Shown here: one piece after another, positions 16,533 to 24,078 of the stretch | Numbering within the stretch: position 1 is the stretch's first letter | Layout: each line of letters begins with the position of its first letter | Assembly: GCA_040756415.1 (NCBI GenBank) | Contig: JBFLYZ010000002.1 | Location: 60,059-124,058, forward strand | Source: JBFLYZ01 sp040756415 | Lineage (GTDB): Bacteria > Bacteroidota > Bacteroidia > JADZBD01 | Reading direction: 5' to 3' | Length of the DNA: 64,000 bases | Position numbers and translations under genes: made by a program | Notes under the pieces: generated by a model | Told to the model about the DNA's origin: nothing | Seen by the model: only the letters and a program-made list of their open reading frames with translations | Databases searched by the model: none

Positions 16533-16892
16533 TTGAAGGTCCCGGCACTTGATGAAAAGGAACTTGCGCCCTACCTGCTGCGCGAAGACCTGATACGGCA
16601 AACAGCCGAGCAGGTCAAAAAAGATTTCGGGCTGCATGGCTTAAGCATCCGGTTATCCGGAAATGCGGAAACAGCCTACCAGGAGCTGTACGCGCAGGTA
16701 GAACCTTATATCGCCCGATTGTTAGGATCGGAGTATGAGAAGCTGCTTCAGTTGCTTTACCGCATCGATGTCAGTGAAAAAAGGATTGCCGATGCGCTCA
16801 GCGAAAGCGCGAATGTATCCGCGGCCATAACCCGCCTTATCATTTTCAGGGAATTGCAGAAAGTGGTGATCCGGAGCTGCTATTCGAAATGA
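16533..16892 (+). CDS. Conserved-looking hypothetical protein, TTG start
   Basis: A 119-residue, mostly helical soluble protein (ELAPYLLREDLIRQTAEQVK, YRIDVSEKRIADALSESANV) that I cannot assign to a family. The only start close to the ferredoxin stop is TTG at 16533; no in-frame ATG lies nearby. Codon usage matches its neighbours and the frame is clean to the stop at 16892, which abuts the convergent gene's stop without a gap. The 5-nt spacing from the ferredoxin suggests the two are translated together. Confidence 0.65.
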   Translation: MKVPALDEKELAPYLLREDLIRQTAEQVKKDFGLHGLSIRLSGNAETAYQELYAQVEPYIARLLGSEYEKLLQLLYRIDVSEKRIADALSESANVSAAITRLIIFRELQKVVIRSCYSK

Positions 16893-17438
16893 TCAGGGCG
16901 CCAGCTCCCTGAACGAATCCACCGTACGCTCCATCATTTTCGACTGCCGGGTGGCGCTGCTCTCTTCCATGGCCCAGATGAGTTGGTAGAAGTTCTTCCC
17001 GGTTTCGACCACGGTAAGCTGGTAAAAGAGCTTATCATCCTGCACATCGCCATAAATCTTGCCGGTCATGGCCGCGCAGCCATTGATCGTATCGGGATAA
17101 AATATATTCATGGCGGCATCCTGCAGCTTTTCCATCAGGCTCTTGCTGGTCTTATCAAAGTATTTCGATGCGGTATAGTTCAGGCCGTATTTGCCCATGG
17201 TATCCTTCGATTCGGCCACCACGATGAAGGCCATATTGCGGAGGGTATCGACATAGTACAGGTCAGCGCGGAGAGCCGTATCGCTCAGCGGCACCAGGCT
17301 GGCGGGAATAGAAACAGTGAACTTATTTCCAACTTTCACCTCCCGGGGAAGATTACCGGAACAGGCAAAAAGAAAAAGGACGAGCAGCGGGAAAAACGAT
17401 CGTATCACGGTATCAAAAATAAGAAAAGGCCATGACAC
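16893..17438 (-). CDS. Putative lipoprotein of unknown function
   Basis: This 181-residue protein has a hydrophobic N-terminal segment ending in LFLFACSG, a lipobox with Cys26. A GTG at 17408 would give a shorter and more typical lipoprotein signal (start at IRSFFPLLVLFLFAC), so the true start is uncertain. The mature part is a small alpha/beta domain (VKVGNKFTVSIPASLVPL, TVDSFREL at the end) resembling PsbP/DUF1795-like folds in Bacteroidota lipoproteins, but this is only a resemblance. It lies 34 nt downstream of another lipoprotein gene on the same strand. Confidence 0.7.
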   Translation of the reverse strand: MSWPFLIFDTVIRSFFPLLVLFLFACSGNLPREVKVGNKFTVSIPASLVPLSDTALRADLYYVDTLRNMAFIVVAESKDTMGKYGLNYTASKYFDKTSKSLMEKLQDAAMNIFYPDTINGCAAMTGKIYGDVQDDKLFYQLTVVETGKNFYQLIWAMEESSATRQSKMMERTVDSFRELAP

Positions 17439-17471
17439 GGGAGCCAGGCCTTTGCGCGTATGCCTGGATTA

Positions 17472-17984
17472 TTATTCTGCTTCTGAATTGAGGATCTGGA
17501 AATTGAACTTCCGGGCGAACTCTTCCTGTACGGAAACCATTTTGCTGATCGCAGCATCCATTTTATCGATAGCCCGGTCGTACAGCTCCATATTCACAGA
17601 GTCCTCTTCGACAGTAATCAGCGAGTCGGGCTTGATGACAATATCCATAATGCCCTTGTATTCCGTTTCGATCACTCCTTTATAGGTCCCCAGAAATTCG
17701 AGGCAGGCCTTCCGGAAATCATCGTAATCGCCTAAAGGACCCATTTTTTCGGTCTGGGTAAGAGAGGTGTTCACCTGGCCAAGCAGATCGTTGTAGCAGG
17801 CCTGGATGTATTCGGGGGTGCTATCGTGCGAGTTCTGAAACACATCATCGCGCTCACCCACCTTATCCTGTATCGCGATCAGCGAATCATTATATTTTAC
17901 CGCGTCAGAAGGCATGGGGCCGCATCCGGTCAGGAAAGCGGTGCCCAGGAGGAAGAAAAAGAAAAGGAATGAAAAAGGCTTCAT
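17472..17984 (-). CDS. LIC11966-like surface lipoprotein
   Basis: A 170-residue lipoprotein: MKPFSFLFFFFLLGTAFLTG is followed by Cys21, so the ATG at 17984 is preferred over an upstream frame extension to 18014. The mature protein is helical and acidic, with AVKYNDSLIAIQDKVGER near its start and YDRAIDKMDAAISKMVSVQ near its end. This pattern fits the LIC11966 family of surface proteins, which is of unknown function. Assignment is from memory of the family pattern and is moderate. Confidence 0.7.
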   Translation of the reverse strand: MKPFSFLFFFFLLGTAFLTGCGPMPSDAVKYNDSLIAIQDKVGERDDVFQNSHDSTPEYIQACYNDLLGQVNTSLTQTEKMGPLGDYDDFRKACLEFLGTYKGVIETEYKGIMDIVIKPDSLITVEEDSVNMELYDRAIDKMDAAISKMVSVQEEFARKFNFQILNSEAE

Positions 17985-18032
17985 GGAGTTTAAGTTTGGC
18001 GCAAAGTAAACCAAAAAACCGGCACAAAAAGA

Positions 18033-18057
18033 AAAGTCCTGTTAAAAACAGGACTTT
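18033..18057 (-). terminator. Intrinsic terminator after hppD
   Basis: A perfect 11-bp stem (18033-18043 with 18047-18057) with a 3-nt loop is followed in the minus direction by a T-rich run, 21 nt past the hppD stop codon. Confidence 0.8.
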
Positions 18058-18078
18058 GGGGGCCGGATCCGGCATCCT

Positions 18079-19221
18079 TTACAGGGTGCCCCGCTGCTCC
18101 TGCTCCCGCTCGATCGCCTCGAACAGGGCCTTGAAGTTGCCTTTGCCGAAGCTGCGGGCACCCTTGCGTTGTATGATCTCGTAGAACACGGTGGGGCGGT
18201 CTTCCACCGGTTTGGTGAAGAGCTGCAGCAGGTACCCTTCCTCATCGCGGTCCACCAGGATATTGAGCTTTTTGATCTCCTCGATATCCTCATCGATCCT
18301 GCCTACGCGCGCGAAGAGGTCATCGTAATAGGTTTCCGGAACATACAGGAACTCTACGCCTCTCTTTCTCAGCTCGGCAACCGTGGTGAGGATATCATCG
18401 GTCAGCAGGGCGATATGCTGCACGCCCGATCCCTTATAGAACTCGAGGTACTCATCGATCTGCGATTTCTTTTTGCCCTTGGCAGGCTCGTTGATCGGGA
18501 ATTTGACGTACCCGTTGCCGTTGCTCACCACCTTGCTCATCAGCGCGGTGTACTCGGTGGAAATATCCTTGTCATCAAAGGTGATCAGGAGCTTGAAGCC
18601 CATCACATCCTCGTAGAATTTCACCCACTGGTTCATCTGTCCCAGTTCCACGTTGCCTACGCAATGATCGACCACCTTTAATCCCACAGGCGTTGTTTTT
18701 ACCAGTGATTTTGCGGGCCTATAGCCGGGAAGGAAGGCCCCCTTGTAATTTTTTCGCTCTACGAACGTATGCAAGGTATCTCCATACGTATGTATGCTGG
18801 CCACTTTCACCTCGCCCGATTCGTCTTTCAGCGTCTGGGGCGGTGAGGCCGGCCTGGCTCCGCGCTTTACAGTTTCGTTAAAGGCCTTTTCGGCATCATC
18901 CACCCACAGCGCCAGCACCTTCACCCCGTCTCCGTGGCGCGCCACATGACTGGTGATCTCGCTTTCCGGGTCGAATGAGGTGGTGAGCACCAGGCGAATC
19001 TTGCCCTGCTGCAGCACGTACGAGGCGCGGTCCTTCACGCCTGTCTCCAGCCCCGCATAAGCCACCAGCTCGTAGCCCCATGCCACCTGGTAGTAATAGG
19101 CGCTTTGTTTGGCATTGCCTACATAAAACTCGATATAATCCGTTCCGTTGAGCGGAAGAAAATCCTCCGTCCTGTTCTTATGCAGCTCCTCGAGCTTGTT
19201 GATTGCTGTCTTTGTTGTCAT
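18079..19221 (-). CDS. hppD: 4-hydroxyphenylpyruvate dioxygenase
   Basis: This 380-residue Fe(II) dioxygenase converts 4-hydroxyphenylpyruvate to homogentisate in tyrosine catabolism. It has two vicinal-oxygen-chelate domains; the C-terminal one carries the iron ligands H186 (DHCVGNV), H269 (VQHIALLTDD) and E348 (FYEIIQRKG). The signature SGVQHIALLTDDI is intact and length is normal. It is followed by a terminator and preceded 26 nt upstream by hmgA, the next enzyme of the pathway, so the two form an operon. Confidence 0.96.
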   Translation of the reverse strand: MTTKTAINKLEELHKNRTEDFLPLNGTDYIEFYVGNAKQSAYYYQVAWGYELVAYAGLETGVKDRASYVLQQGKIRLVLTTSFDPESEITSHVARHGDGVKVLALWVDDAEKAFNETVKRGARPASPPQTLKDESGEVKVASIHTYGDTLHTFVERKNYKGAFLPGYRPAKSLVKTTPVGLKVVDHCVGNVELGQMNQWVKFYEDVMGFKLLITFDDKDISTEYTALMSKVVSNGNGYVKFPINEPAKGKKKSQIDEYLEFYKGSGVQHIALLTDDILTTVAELRKRGVEFLYVPETYYDDLFARVGRIDEDIEEIKKLNILVDRDEEGYLLQLFTKPVEDRPTVFYEIIQRKGARSFGKGNFKALFEAIEREQEQRGTL

Positions 19222-19247
19222 TGCTTTGATGAATTGTTTTTGAATGA

Positions 19248-20405
19248 TTATTCCAACCAGGATTGATAATACTTCCCGTCATCGATCTTCACCGCATCCT
19301 CGGTGATCATCAGCGGGCGGAAGGTATCCACCATCACCGCCAGCTCTTTCGTTTCGGTCTGCCCTATGCTGCGCTCCATGGCACCGGGCGCGGGCCCGTG
19401 CGGAATACCTTTAGGATGGAGCGTGATATGCCCCTGCGCGATGTTATTGCGGCTCATGAAATCCCCGTCAACATAATACAGCACCTCATCGCTGTCGATA
19501 TTGCTGTGATTGTACGGTGCGGGTATGGCTTTCGGGTGGTAATCGTACAGGCGCGGGCAGAATGAGCACACCACGAACTTATCCGTTTCGAAGGTCTGGT
19601 GCACGGGGGGCGGCTGATGCACCCGCCCGGTAATGGGCTCGAAATTGTGTATGGAAAAGCCGTAAGGGAAATTATAGCCGTCCCAGCCCACCACATCAAA
19701 GGGATGCGTGGCGTACACCACCTCGTGGATCATGCCCTCCTTCTTGATCTTCATCGTAAAACTGCCTTTCTTATCATGCGTTTCCAGGTTCCGGGGCAGC
19801 TTGTAGTCGCGTTCGCAATAGGGCGAATGCTCCAGCAACTGGCCGAAATGGTTGCGGTAACGCCTGGGCGTGTAGATCGGAGAATACGACTCCAGGAAAA
19901 GCAGGCGGTTGTCCCTGGTGTCGAAATCGATCTGGTAAATGATACCGCGGGGAATAATAAGGTAATCACCGTACTCGAACTTGATGTTTCCCAGGAAGGT
20001 TCTCAGCGTTCCGCTGCCCTTGTGGATGAACAGCAGCTCATCGGCATCGGCATTTTTATAGAAATACGACTTCAGCGATTTTTGCGGTGCCGCAAGGCCC
20101 AGCAATACATCGTTGTTGACCAGCAGGTACTTCCTGCTTTCCAGGAAATCATCGGCCGGCTTGATCTTAAAACCCTCCAGCAGGCGGGCCCTGATGTTCT
20201 TCGCATCCGCGATCTTGGGCGCTACGCTGTAGGAGCGCAGGATCTCCTTGACCTGGGTGGGGCGATGAATATGGTACAGCAGGGACGACATTCCCGAAAA
20301 TCCCTCGGTGCCGTACAGTTGCTCGTAGTAAAATCCCTTCTTAGGGTTCCTGAACTGAACGTGGCGCTTTTGCGGGATCTTTCCAAGTTTATGATAAATA
20401 GGCAT
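19248..20405 (-). CDS. hmgA: Homogentisate 1,2-dioxygenase
   Basis: This 385-residue cupin dioxygenase opens the ring of homogentisate to maleylacetoacetate. The iron ligands can be placed as H300 and E307 (YNHSNIDSDE) and H336 (GIPHGP), and the second cupin is preceded by CPRLYDYHPKAIPAPY. Length matches the shorter bacterial form of the enzyme. It lies directly upstream of hppD on the same strand. Maleylacetoacetate isomerase and fumarylacetoacetase, needed to finish the pathway, are not in the window. Confidence 0.95.
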   Translation of the reverse strand: MPIYHKLGKIPQKRHVQFRNPKKGFYYEQLYGTEGFSGMSSLLYHIHRPTQVKEILRSYSVAPKIADAKNIRARLLEGFKIKPADDFLESRKYLLVNNDVLLGLAAPQKSLKSYFYKNADADELLFIHKGSGTLRTFLGNIKFEYGDYLIIPRGIIYQIDFDTRDNRLLFLESYSPIYTPRRYRNHFGQLLEHSPYCERDYKLPRNLETHDKKGSFTMKIKKEGMIHEVVYATHPFDVVGWDGYNFPYGFSIHNFEPITGRVHQPPPVHQTFETDKFVVCSFCPRLYDYHPKAIPAPYNHSNIDSDEVLYYVDGDFMSRNNIAQGHITLHPKGIPHGPAPGAMERSIGQTETKELAVMVDTFRPLMITEDAVKIDDGKYYQSWLE

Positions 20406-20454
20406 AGCTTACGAATTACTACTATTTACGAATAACGGATGTTTACTTATCCTG

Positions 20455-20466
20455 CCTGCCGGCAGG
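20455..20466. repeat. CCTGCCGGCAGG palindrome
   Basis: A 12-bp perfect palindrome, with an extra CCTG repeat on its left (CCTGCCTGCCGGCAGG). Elements of this form recur between genes in many Bacteroidota genomes; whether it is a repeat family here cannot be tested from one window. Confidence 0.45.
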
Positions 20467-20516
20467 TATGGTGAATTAACGGTAAAGTAAAGTTACGAAA
20501 TTAAAGGGAGAAAAAA

Positions 20517-20585
20517 TCACTCCGGGTTGCGCTTGGTGATGCGCTTCAGGTCAATGGCGTGCGAGTACGGAATGGCGCGGATCAT
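20517..20585 (-). CDS. Candidate 22-residue micro-protein
   Basis: ATG at 20585 to TGA at 20517-20519. The product begins MIRAIPYSHA and ends KRITKRNPE; it is basic and has protein-like, GC-rich codon usage matching the neighbours. A perfect TAnnTTTG box (20591-20598) ends 5 nt before the ATG, the same spacing as before several real genes here. An in-frame stop lies upstream, so it is not an extension of another reading frame. It could instead be the 3' remnant of a decayed gene. There is no homology evidence. Confidence 0.35.
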   Translation of the reverse strand: MIRAIPYSHAIDLKRITKRNPE

Positions 20586-20590
20586 ACGGT

Positions 20591-20598
20591 CAAAAATA
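20591..20598 (-). promoter_or_regulatory. -7 promoter-like element TATTTTTG
   Basis: A perfect TAnnTTTG on the minus strand, 5 nt before the 22-codon frame. If that frame is not real it may serve hmgA, whose ATG is about 185 nt further on. Confidence 0.4.
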
Positions 20599-20644
20599 GA
20601 AAATAATCCTCAGGGGCAAAATGATCTTTATCAGCCGGGCGGCA

Positions 20645-21829
20645 TTAGCCGTTAAAGGCCGATATTCCCGTAATATCCATACCCGTGATCAGCAGGTGGA
20701 TATCGTGCGTGCCCTCATAGGTAATGACCGATTCGAGGTTCATCATATGGCGCATGATGGGATATTCGCCCGTTATCCCCATGCCCCCGTGTATCTGCCG
20801 CGCCTCGCGGGCAATGGTCAGTGCCATATGCACGTTATTGCGCTTGGCCATGGATATCTGCGCGGGGGTGGCCCTGTTCTCGTTCTTGAGCACGCCCAGC
20901 CGCCAGGTCAGCACCTGGGCCTTGGTGATCTCCGTGATCATTTCGGCCAGCTTTTTCTGCGTGAGCTGAAACGCGGCAATGGGCTTATCGAACTGTATGC
21001 GTTCCTTGGAATAACGCAGGGCCGAATCATAGCAATCCAGCGCGGCACCTATCGCACCCCAGGAAATACCATAGCGCGCGGAGTTCAGGCAGCCCAGCGG
21101 CCCCTTCAGCCCTTTCACCTTCGGGAATATATTCTCTTTGGGCACCTTTACATTGTCGAACACCAGCTCACCGGTAGCGCTGGCGCGCAGGCTCCATTTG
21201 CCGTGTGTTTCGGGTGTGGTAAAGCCTTTCATGCCCCGCTCCAGCACCATGCCGGTGATCTCGCCCGCCTCATCCTTGGCCCATACCACGGCTATATCCG
21301 CAAAGGGAGCATTGGATATCCACATTTTTGCCCCGTTCAGCAGGTAATGATCGCCCTTATCCTTGATATTCGAGATCATTCCGGAAGGATTGGAGCCGTA
21401 ATCGGGCTCCGTAAGGCCGAAACAACCCATCAATTCGCCTTTAGCCAGCTTAGGCAGGTATTTCTTTTTTTGCTCTTCCGATCCATAGGTATAAATAGGA
21501 TACATCACCAGCGAGCTCTGCACTGAGGCGGTAGAACGCAGGCCCGAATCGCCTCTTTCCAGCTCCTGCATGATCAGCCCATACGATATCTGGTCCAGCC
21601 CCGAGCCGCCATATTCGGCAGGTATATACGGACCAAAGGCGCCTACCTCGGCCAGCCCCTTGATCCACTGCTTGGGGAATTCGGCCTTCTGGCAGGCCTC
21701 TTCCACGATTGGCGACACCTCTTTCTTCACCCAGGCGCGCGTGGTATCGCGCACCAGCTTGTGCTCATCGCTCAGGAGCTCGTCAACCAGGTAATAGTCG
21801 TGGTGCTGGTAATTATCTGCTTTTGCCAT
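20645..21829 (-). CDS. gcdH: Glutaryl-CoA dehydrogenase (acyl-CoA dehydrogenase family)
   Basis: This 394-residue flavoprotein oxidises and decarboxylates glutaryl-CoA to crotonyl-CoA in lysine/tryptophan breakdown. The C-terminal block VITYEGTHDIHLLITGMDIT contains the catalytic glutamate (YEGTHDIH) exactly as in GcdH, and IHGGMGITGEYPIMRHMMNL is the matching substrate-binding segment. The acyl-CoA dehydrogenase signature GCFGLTEPDYGSNPSGM is intact. The ATG at 21829 gives MAKADNYQHHDYYL; an upstream start would precede the promoter box. Confidence 0.92.
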   Translation of the reverse strand: MAKADNYQHHDYYLVDELLSDEHKLVRDTTRAWVKKEVSPIVEEACQKAEFPKQWIKGLAEVGAFGPYIPAEYGGSGLDQISYGLIMQELERGDSGLRSTASVQSSLVMYPIYTYGSEEQKKKYLPKLAKGELMGCFGLTEPDYGSNPSGMISNIKDKGDHYLLNGAKMWISNAPFADIAVVWAKDEAGEITGMVLERGMKGFTTPETHGKWSLRASATGELVFDNVKVPKENIFPKVKGLKGPLGCLNSARYGISWGAIGAALDCYDSALRYSKERIQFDKPIAAFQLTQKKLAEMITEITKAQVLTWRLGVLKNENRATPAQISMAKRNNVHMALTIAREARQIHGGMGITGEYPIMRHMMNLESVITYEGTHDIHLLITGMDITGISAFNG

Positions 21830-21844
21830 TTTTGTTATTTCGGG

Positions 21845-21852
21845 CAAAAATA
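21845..21852 (-). promoter_or_regulatory. -7 promoter element TATTTTTG (gcdH)
   Basis: A perfect TAnnTTTG on the minus strand, ending 15 nt before the gcdH ATG. Confidence 0.5.
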
Positions 21853-21922
21853 GAGAAAATACGACAGCCGGCATCCCATATCCGCAAGGGCAAGGCCCTT
21901 ACGCTGCAACCGGGTATTTTTA

Positions 21923-21930
21923 TATATTTG
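21923..21930 (+). promoter_or_regulatory. -7 promoter element TATATTTG
   Basis: A perfect TAnnTTTG, 13 nt before the ATG at 21944. It may drive the small frame 21944-22105 and perhaps the cytochrome-YceI-DUF5777 genes beyond it. Confidence 0.5.
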
Positions 21931-21943
21931 TACAAACACCCCC

Positions 21944-22105
21944 ATGATGAAAAAACTGCCGCGTACCGCGCTCCCCTTCCTGGCTGCGTTTTTCAGTTCG
22001 CGCCTTTCTGGAAAAGGCGAGATTCCCGCCCCTGAATGTAAGGTGAGCGCTCCGGGGCACCATGATTATAAGTGTATCTATCAGCCGGGCATGACAGGGT
22101 CATAG
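21944..22105 (+). CDS. Candidate 53-residue small secreted or membrane peptide
   Basis: The frame starts ATGATG and encodes MMKKLPRTALPFLAAFFSS, a short positively charged plus hydrophobic leader, followed by a stretch with two cysteines (PECKVS, DYKCIY) and a stop at 22103-22105. It fills most of the 320-nt gap between gcdH and the cytochrome gene and has a promoter box in place. The leader lacks a clean signal peptidase site, and I know no family. It may be real; coding potential alone is weak at this length. Confidence 0.4.
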   Translation: MMKKLPRTALPFLAAFFSSRLSGKGEIPAPECKVSAPGHHDYKCIYQPGMTGS

Positions 22106-22150
22106 CCGATTGATTTGCATGATTGTTGATTTAAACAACGTTCATTTTGT

Positions 22151-22471
22151 ATGCGGCTCAAACAGGTGGTTACATTCGTTGCCGTACTGGCTCTGGCCGC
22201 GTGCAGAGACAATAAGGTGGATTGCGATACAGTGACTTATTCGGGGACCATTGTTCCGATTATCGCGAACAACTGCATGAACCCAGGATGTCACGGCTCG
22301 GGCTCGGCCAACGGGGACTACACCACTTACGCAGGCGTTAAGGCCAAAGTGGACAACGGTTCGTTCCAGCACCGGGTGATCGATAAGAAAGATATGCCGC
22401 CCGGTGGTTTAGGTAAAGACGACATGAATAAGATCAAGTGCTGGCTGGATGCCGGTGCTCCCAATAACTGA
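22151..22471 (+). CDS. Cytochrome c-like lipoprotein (CX4CH)
   Basis: This 106-residue lipoprotein has a signal with lipobox ALAAC (Cys18). The mature part has a haem-attachment-like motif C42-x4-C47-H48 (CMNPGCHG), an MPPG motif at M82 that could supply the distal haem ligand, and CWLDAGAPN at the C-terminus. This is the pattern of short Planctomycete/Bacteroidota-type cytochrome c domains, in which CX4CH replaces the usual CX2CH. It is followed 18 nt later by a YceI gene and then a DUF5777 gene, so it likely works with them in the envelope. Confidence 0.82.
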   Translation: MRLKQVVTFVAVLALAACRDNKVDCDTVTYSGTIVPIIANNCMNPGCHGSGSANGDYTTYAGVKAKVDNGSFQHRVIDKKDMPPGGLGKDDMNKIKCWLDAGAPNN

Positions 22472-22489
22472 ACATTAAAAACGAAACCT

Positions 22490-23038
22490 ATGAAAAAACT
22501 CCTGTTATCAGCGGCCCTTGTGCTGGCAGCGTTCGGCATCTCGAAAGCGCAGATCTATATGTCTAAATCGTGTGAGATCAGCTTCTTTTCCAGCGCACCG
22601 CTCGAGAACATCACCGCTGTGGACAAGACCACCAAACCCCTGCTCAACGCGGCCAACGGGCAGGTGCTGTTCAAAATGACCATTAAAGGCTTTATGTTCG
22701 AGAAAGAGCTCATGCGCGAGCACTTCAACGAGAACTACATGGAAAGCGACAAGTATCCTTATGCCGAATTCAAAGGCAATATCAACGAAAAGATCGACTA
22801 TACCAAAGACGGCACCTACGATGTGACCGTTACCGGCAAGCTGACCATCCATGGCGTTGAAAAGGAAAGGACCATTAAGGGGAAACTGACCGTTAAAGGC
22901 AAAGAGGTTTCCATCGACTGTAAGTTCAATGTGGCGCTTAAGGACCATAACATCACCGTGCCCGAGCTGATGTTCCAGAAGATCGCTGAAAGCGTTGAGG
23001 TTACCGTTAAAGCAACCCTGGTTCAAAAAGAAAAATAA
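22490..23038 (+). CDS. YceI family periplasmic protein
   Basis: This 182-residue protein has a clear signal peptide (MKKLLLSAALVLAAFGISKA) and a YceI lipocalin-like barrel: EISFFSSAPLENITA, FNENYMESDKYPYAEFKG, VTGKLTIHGVEKERTIKGKL. YceI proteins bind polyisoprenoid lipids or quinone-like molecules in the periplasm. It is placed between a cytochrome c-like lipoprotein (18 nt) and a DUF5777 barrel (5 nt), so a role in handling a lipid-soluble electron carrier is a reasonable inference, not a demonstrated one. Confidence 0.9.
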   Translation: MKKLLLSAALVLAAFGISKAQIYMSKSCEISFFSSAPLENITAVDKTTKPLLNAANGQVLFKMTIKGFMFEKELMREHFNENYMESDKYPYAEFKGNINEKIDYTKDGTYDVTVTGKLTIHGVEKERTIKGKLTVKGKEVSIDCKFNVALKDHNITVPELMFQKIAESVEVTVKATLVQKEK

Positions 23039-23043
23039 GAGAT

Positions 23044-24009
23044 ATGTTATCATTAAGGAGAATAGCTGCCTGTGCCGCTTTGCTGGCACTGGTTATCCCT
23101 GCCCGCGCGCAGGATGACCTGGAAAAGATGCTGGATTCCATGAATTCGGCAGCTCCACCGCCACCCGAGGAAGTAACCGCCACCTTCAAGGCAAACAAGA
23201 TCATTAACGCCCATTCCATAGAAACGGTGAAGGGCGGCACGCTGGATTTCCGCGTAACGCATCGCTTCGGCAACATTGGCGGTGGAAGCGGGGGCGGGGC
23301 GCATACCCTGTGGGGATTCGACAACTCAGACGATATCCGCATTTCATTCGATTACGGCATTACCGATCATTTGCAGGTGGGTTTCGCCCGCAGCAAGCGC
23401 TGGGAGAACCTGGACGGGAGCATCAAATGGCGTTTTCTCAGCCAGACTACGGATAATAAGATGCCCATCAGCATGGTGCTTTACAGCATTGCCGCCTTCA
23501 GCCCGGTAAAAGAAGCCGAGCTTTACCTGGGAGTGGATACCGGTATTGTAAAGAAAGATGCGCATCGCCTGTCGTATGTCACCCAGCTCATCATCGCCCG
23601 CAAGTTCAACTGGAGGTTGTCACTGGAGCTGATCGGCTCCTACAATCACCGCAACTTCGTAAAGAACTACCAGAACACAAACAACGGGGCTTTTGACGAG
23701 AATGGCCTGGCATCGGTGGGCATAGGCGGCCGCTTTAAGTTCACCAAGCGCTTTTCCGTCATCTTCGATTACTTCTATAATTTCTCCCCGTACCGCACCG
23801 ATAACCCGACTACCCCTTATTATAATCCGCTGGGCATAGGTTTCGAGATCGAAACGGGAGGACACGTATTCACGCTCAACCTGACCAATGCCAGGGGTAT
23901 CATCGAGAACGACTTCCTGCCCAATACCACTGACGACTGGCTGCAGGGAGGCTTTAAGTTCGGGTTCAACATCTCGAGGGTGTTTACCATCGTTAAACCC
24001 AAGATGTGA
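23044..24009 (+). CDS. DUF5777 family outer-membrane beta-barrel protein
   Basis: This 321-residue protein has a signal peptide (RIAACAALLALVIPARA) and then alternating beta strands with aromatic girdles. The conserved C-terminal part (GIGFEIETGGHVFTLNLTNA, GIIENDFLPNTTDDWLQGGF) fits DUF5777. Its role is unknown; as a barrel it should sit in the outer membrane. It is the last gene of the cytochrome-YceI-DUF5777 set and ends just before a terminator. Confidence 0.85.
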   Translation: MLSLRRIAACAALLALVIPARAQDDLEKMLDSMNSAAPPPPEEVTATFKANKIINAHSIETVKGGTLDFRVTHRFGNIGGGSGGGAHTLWGFDNSDDIRISFDYGITDHLQVGFARSKRWENLDGSIKWRFLSQTTDNKMPISMVLYSIAAFSPVKEAELYLGVDTGIVKKDAHRLSYVTQLIIARKFNWRLSLELIGSYNHRNFVKNYQNTNNGAFDENGLASVGIGGRFKFTKRFSVIFDYFYNFSPYRTDNPTTPYYNPLGIGFEIETGGHVFTLNLTNARGIIENDFLPNTTDDWLQGGFKFGFNISRVFTIVKPKM

Positions 24010-24030
24010 TTTTTGACCTTAGGGGATCAG

Positions 24031-24056
24031 AAAGGCCAGGCGAATGCCTGGCCTTT
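24031..24056. terminator. Bidirectional intrinsic terminator
   Basis: A perfect 11-bp stem (24031-24041 with 24046-24056; AAAGGCCAGGC) with a GAAT loop is followed by T residues, between the convergent DUF5777 gene and the large T9SS gene. Confidence 0.85.
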
Positions 24057-24078
24057 TTTCGTTAGGTAAGAACGGTGG

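Larger units (their letters stand above)
20406..20644. other. Intergenic region between hmgA and gcdH
   Basis: About 240 bases without an established gene. It holds a short palindrome (20455-20466) and, on the minus strand, a 22-codon open frame with its own promoter-like box (20517-20598). Nothing else was seen in it. Confidence 0.6.

Noticed and set aside
17444..17467. CCAGGC/GCCTGG hairpin after the LIC11966-like gene
   Set aside because: The stem is only 6 bp with a 12-nt loop and no T run follows on the minus strand, so it is not a convincing terminator.
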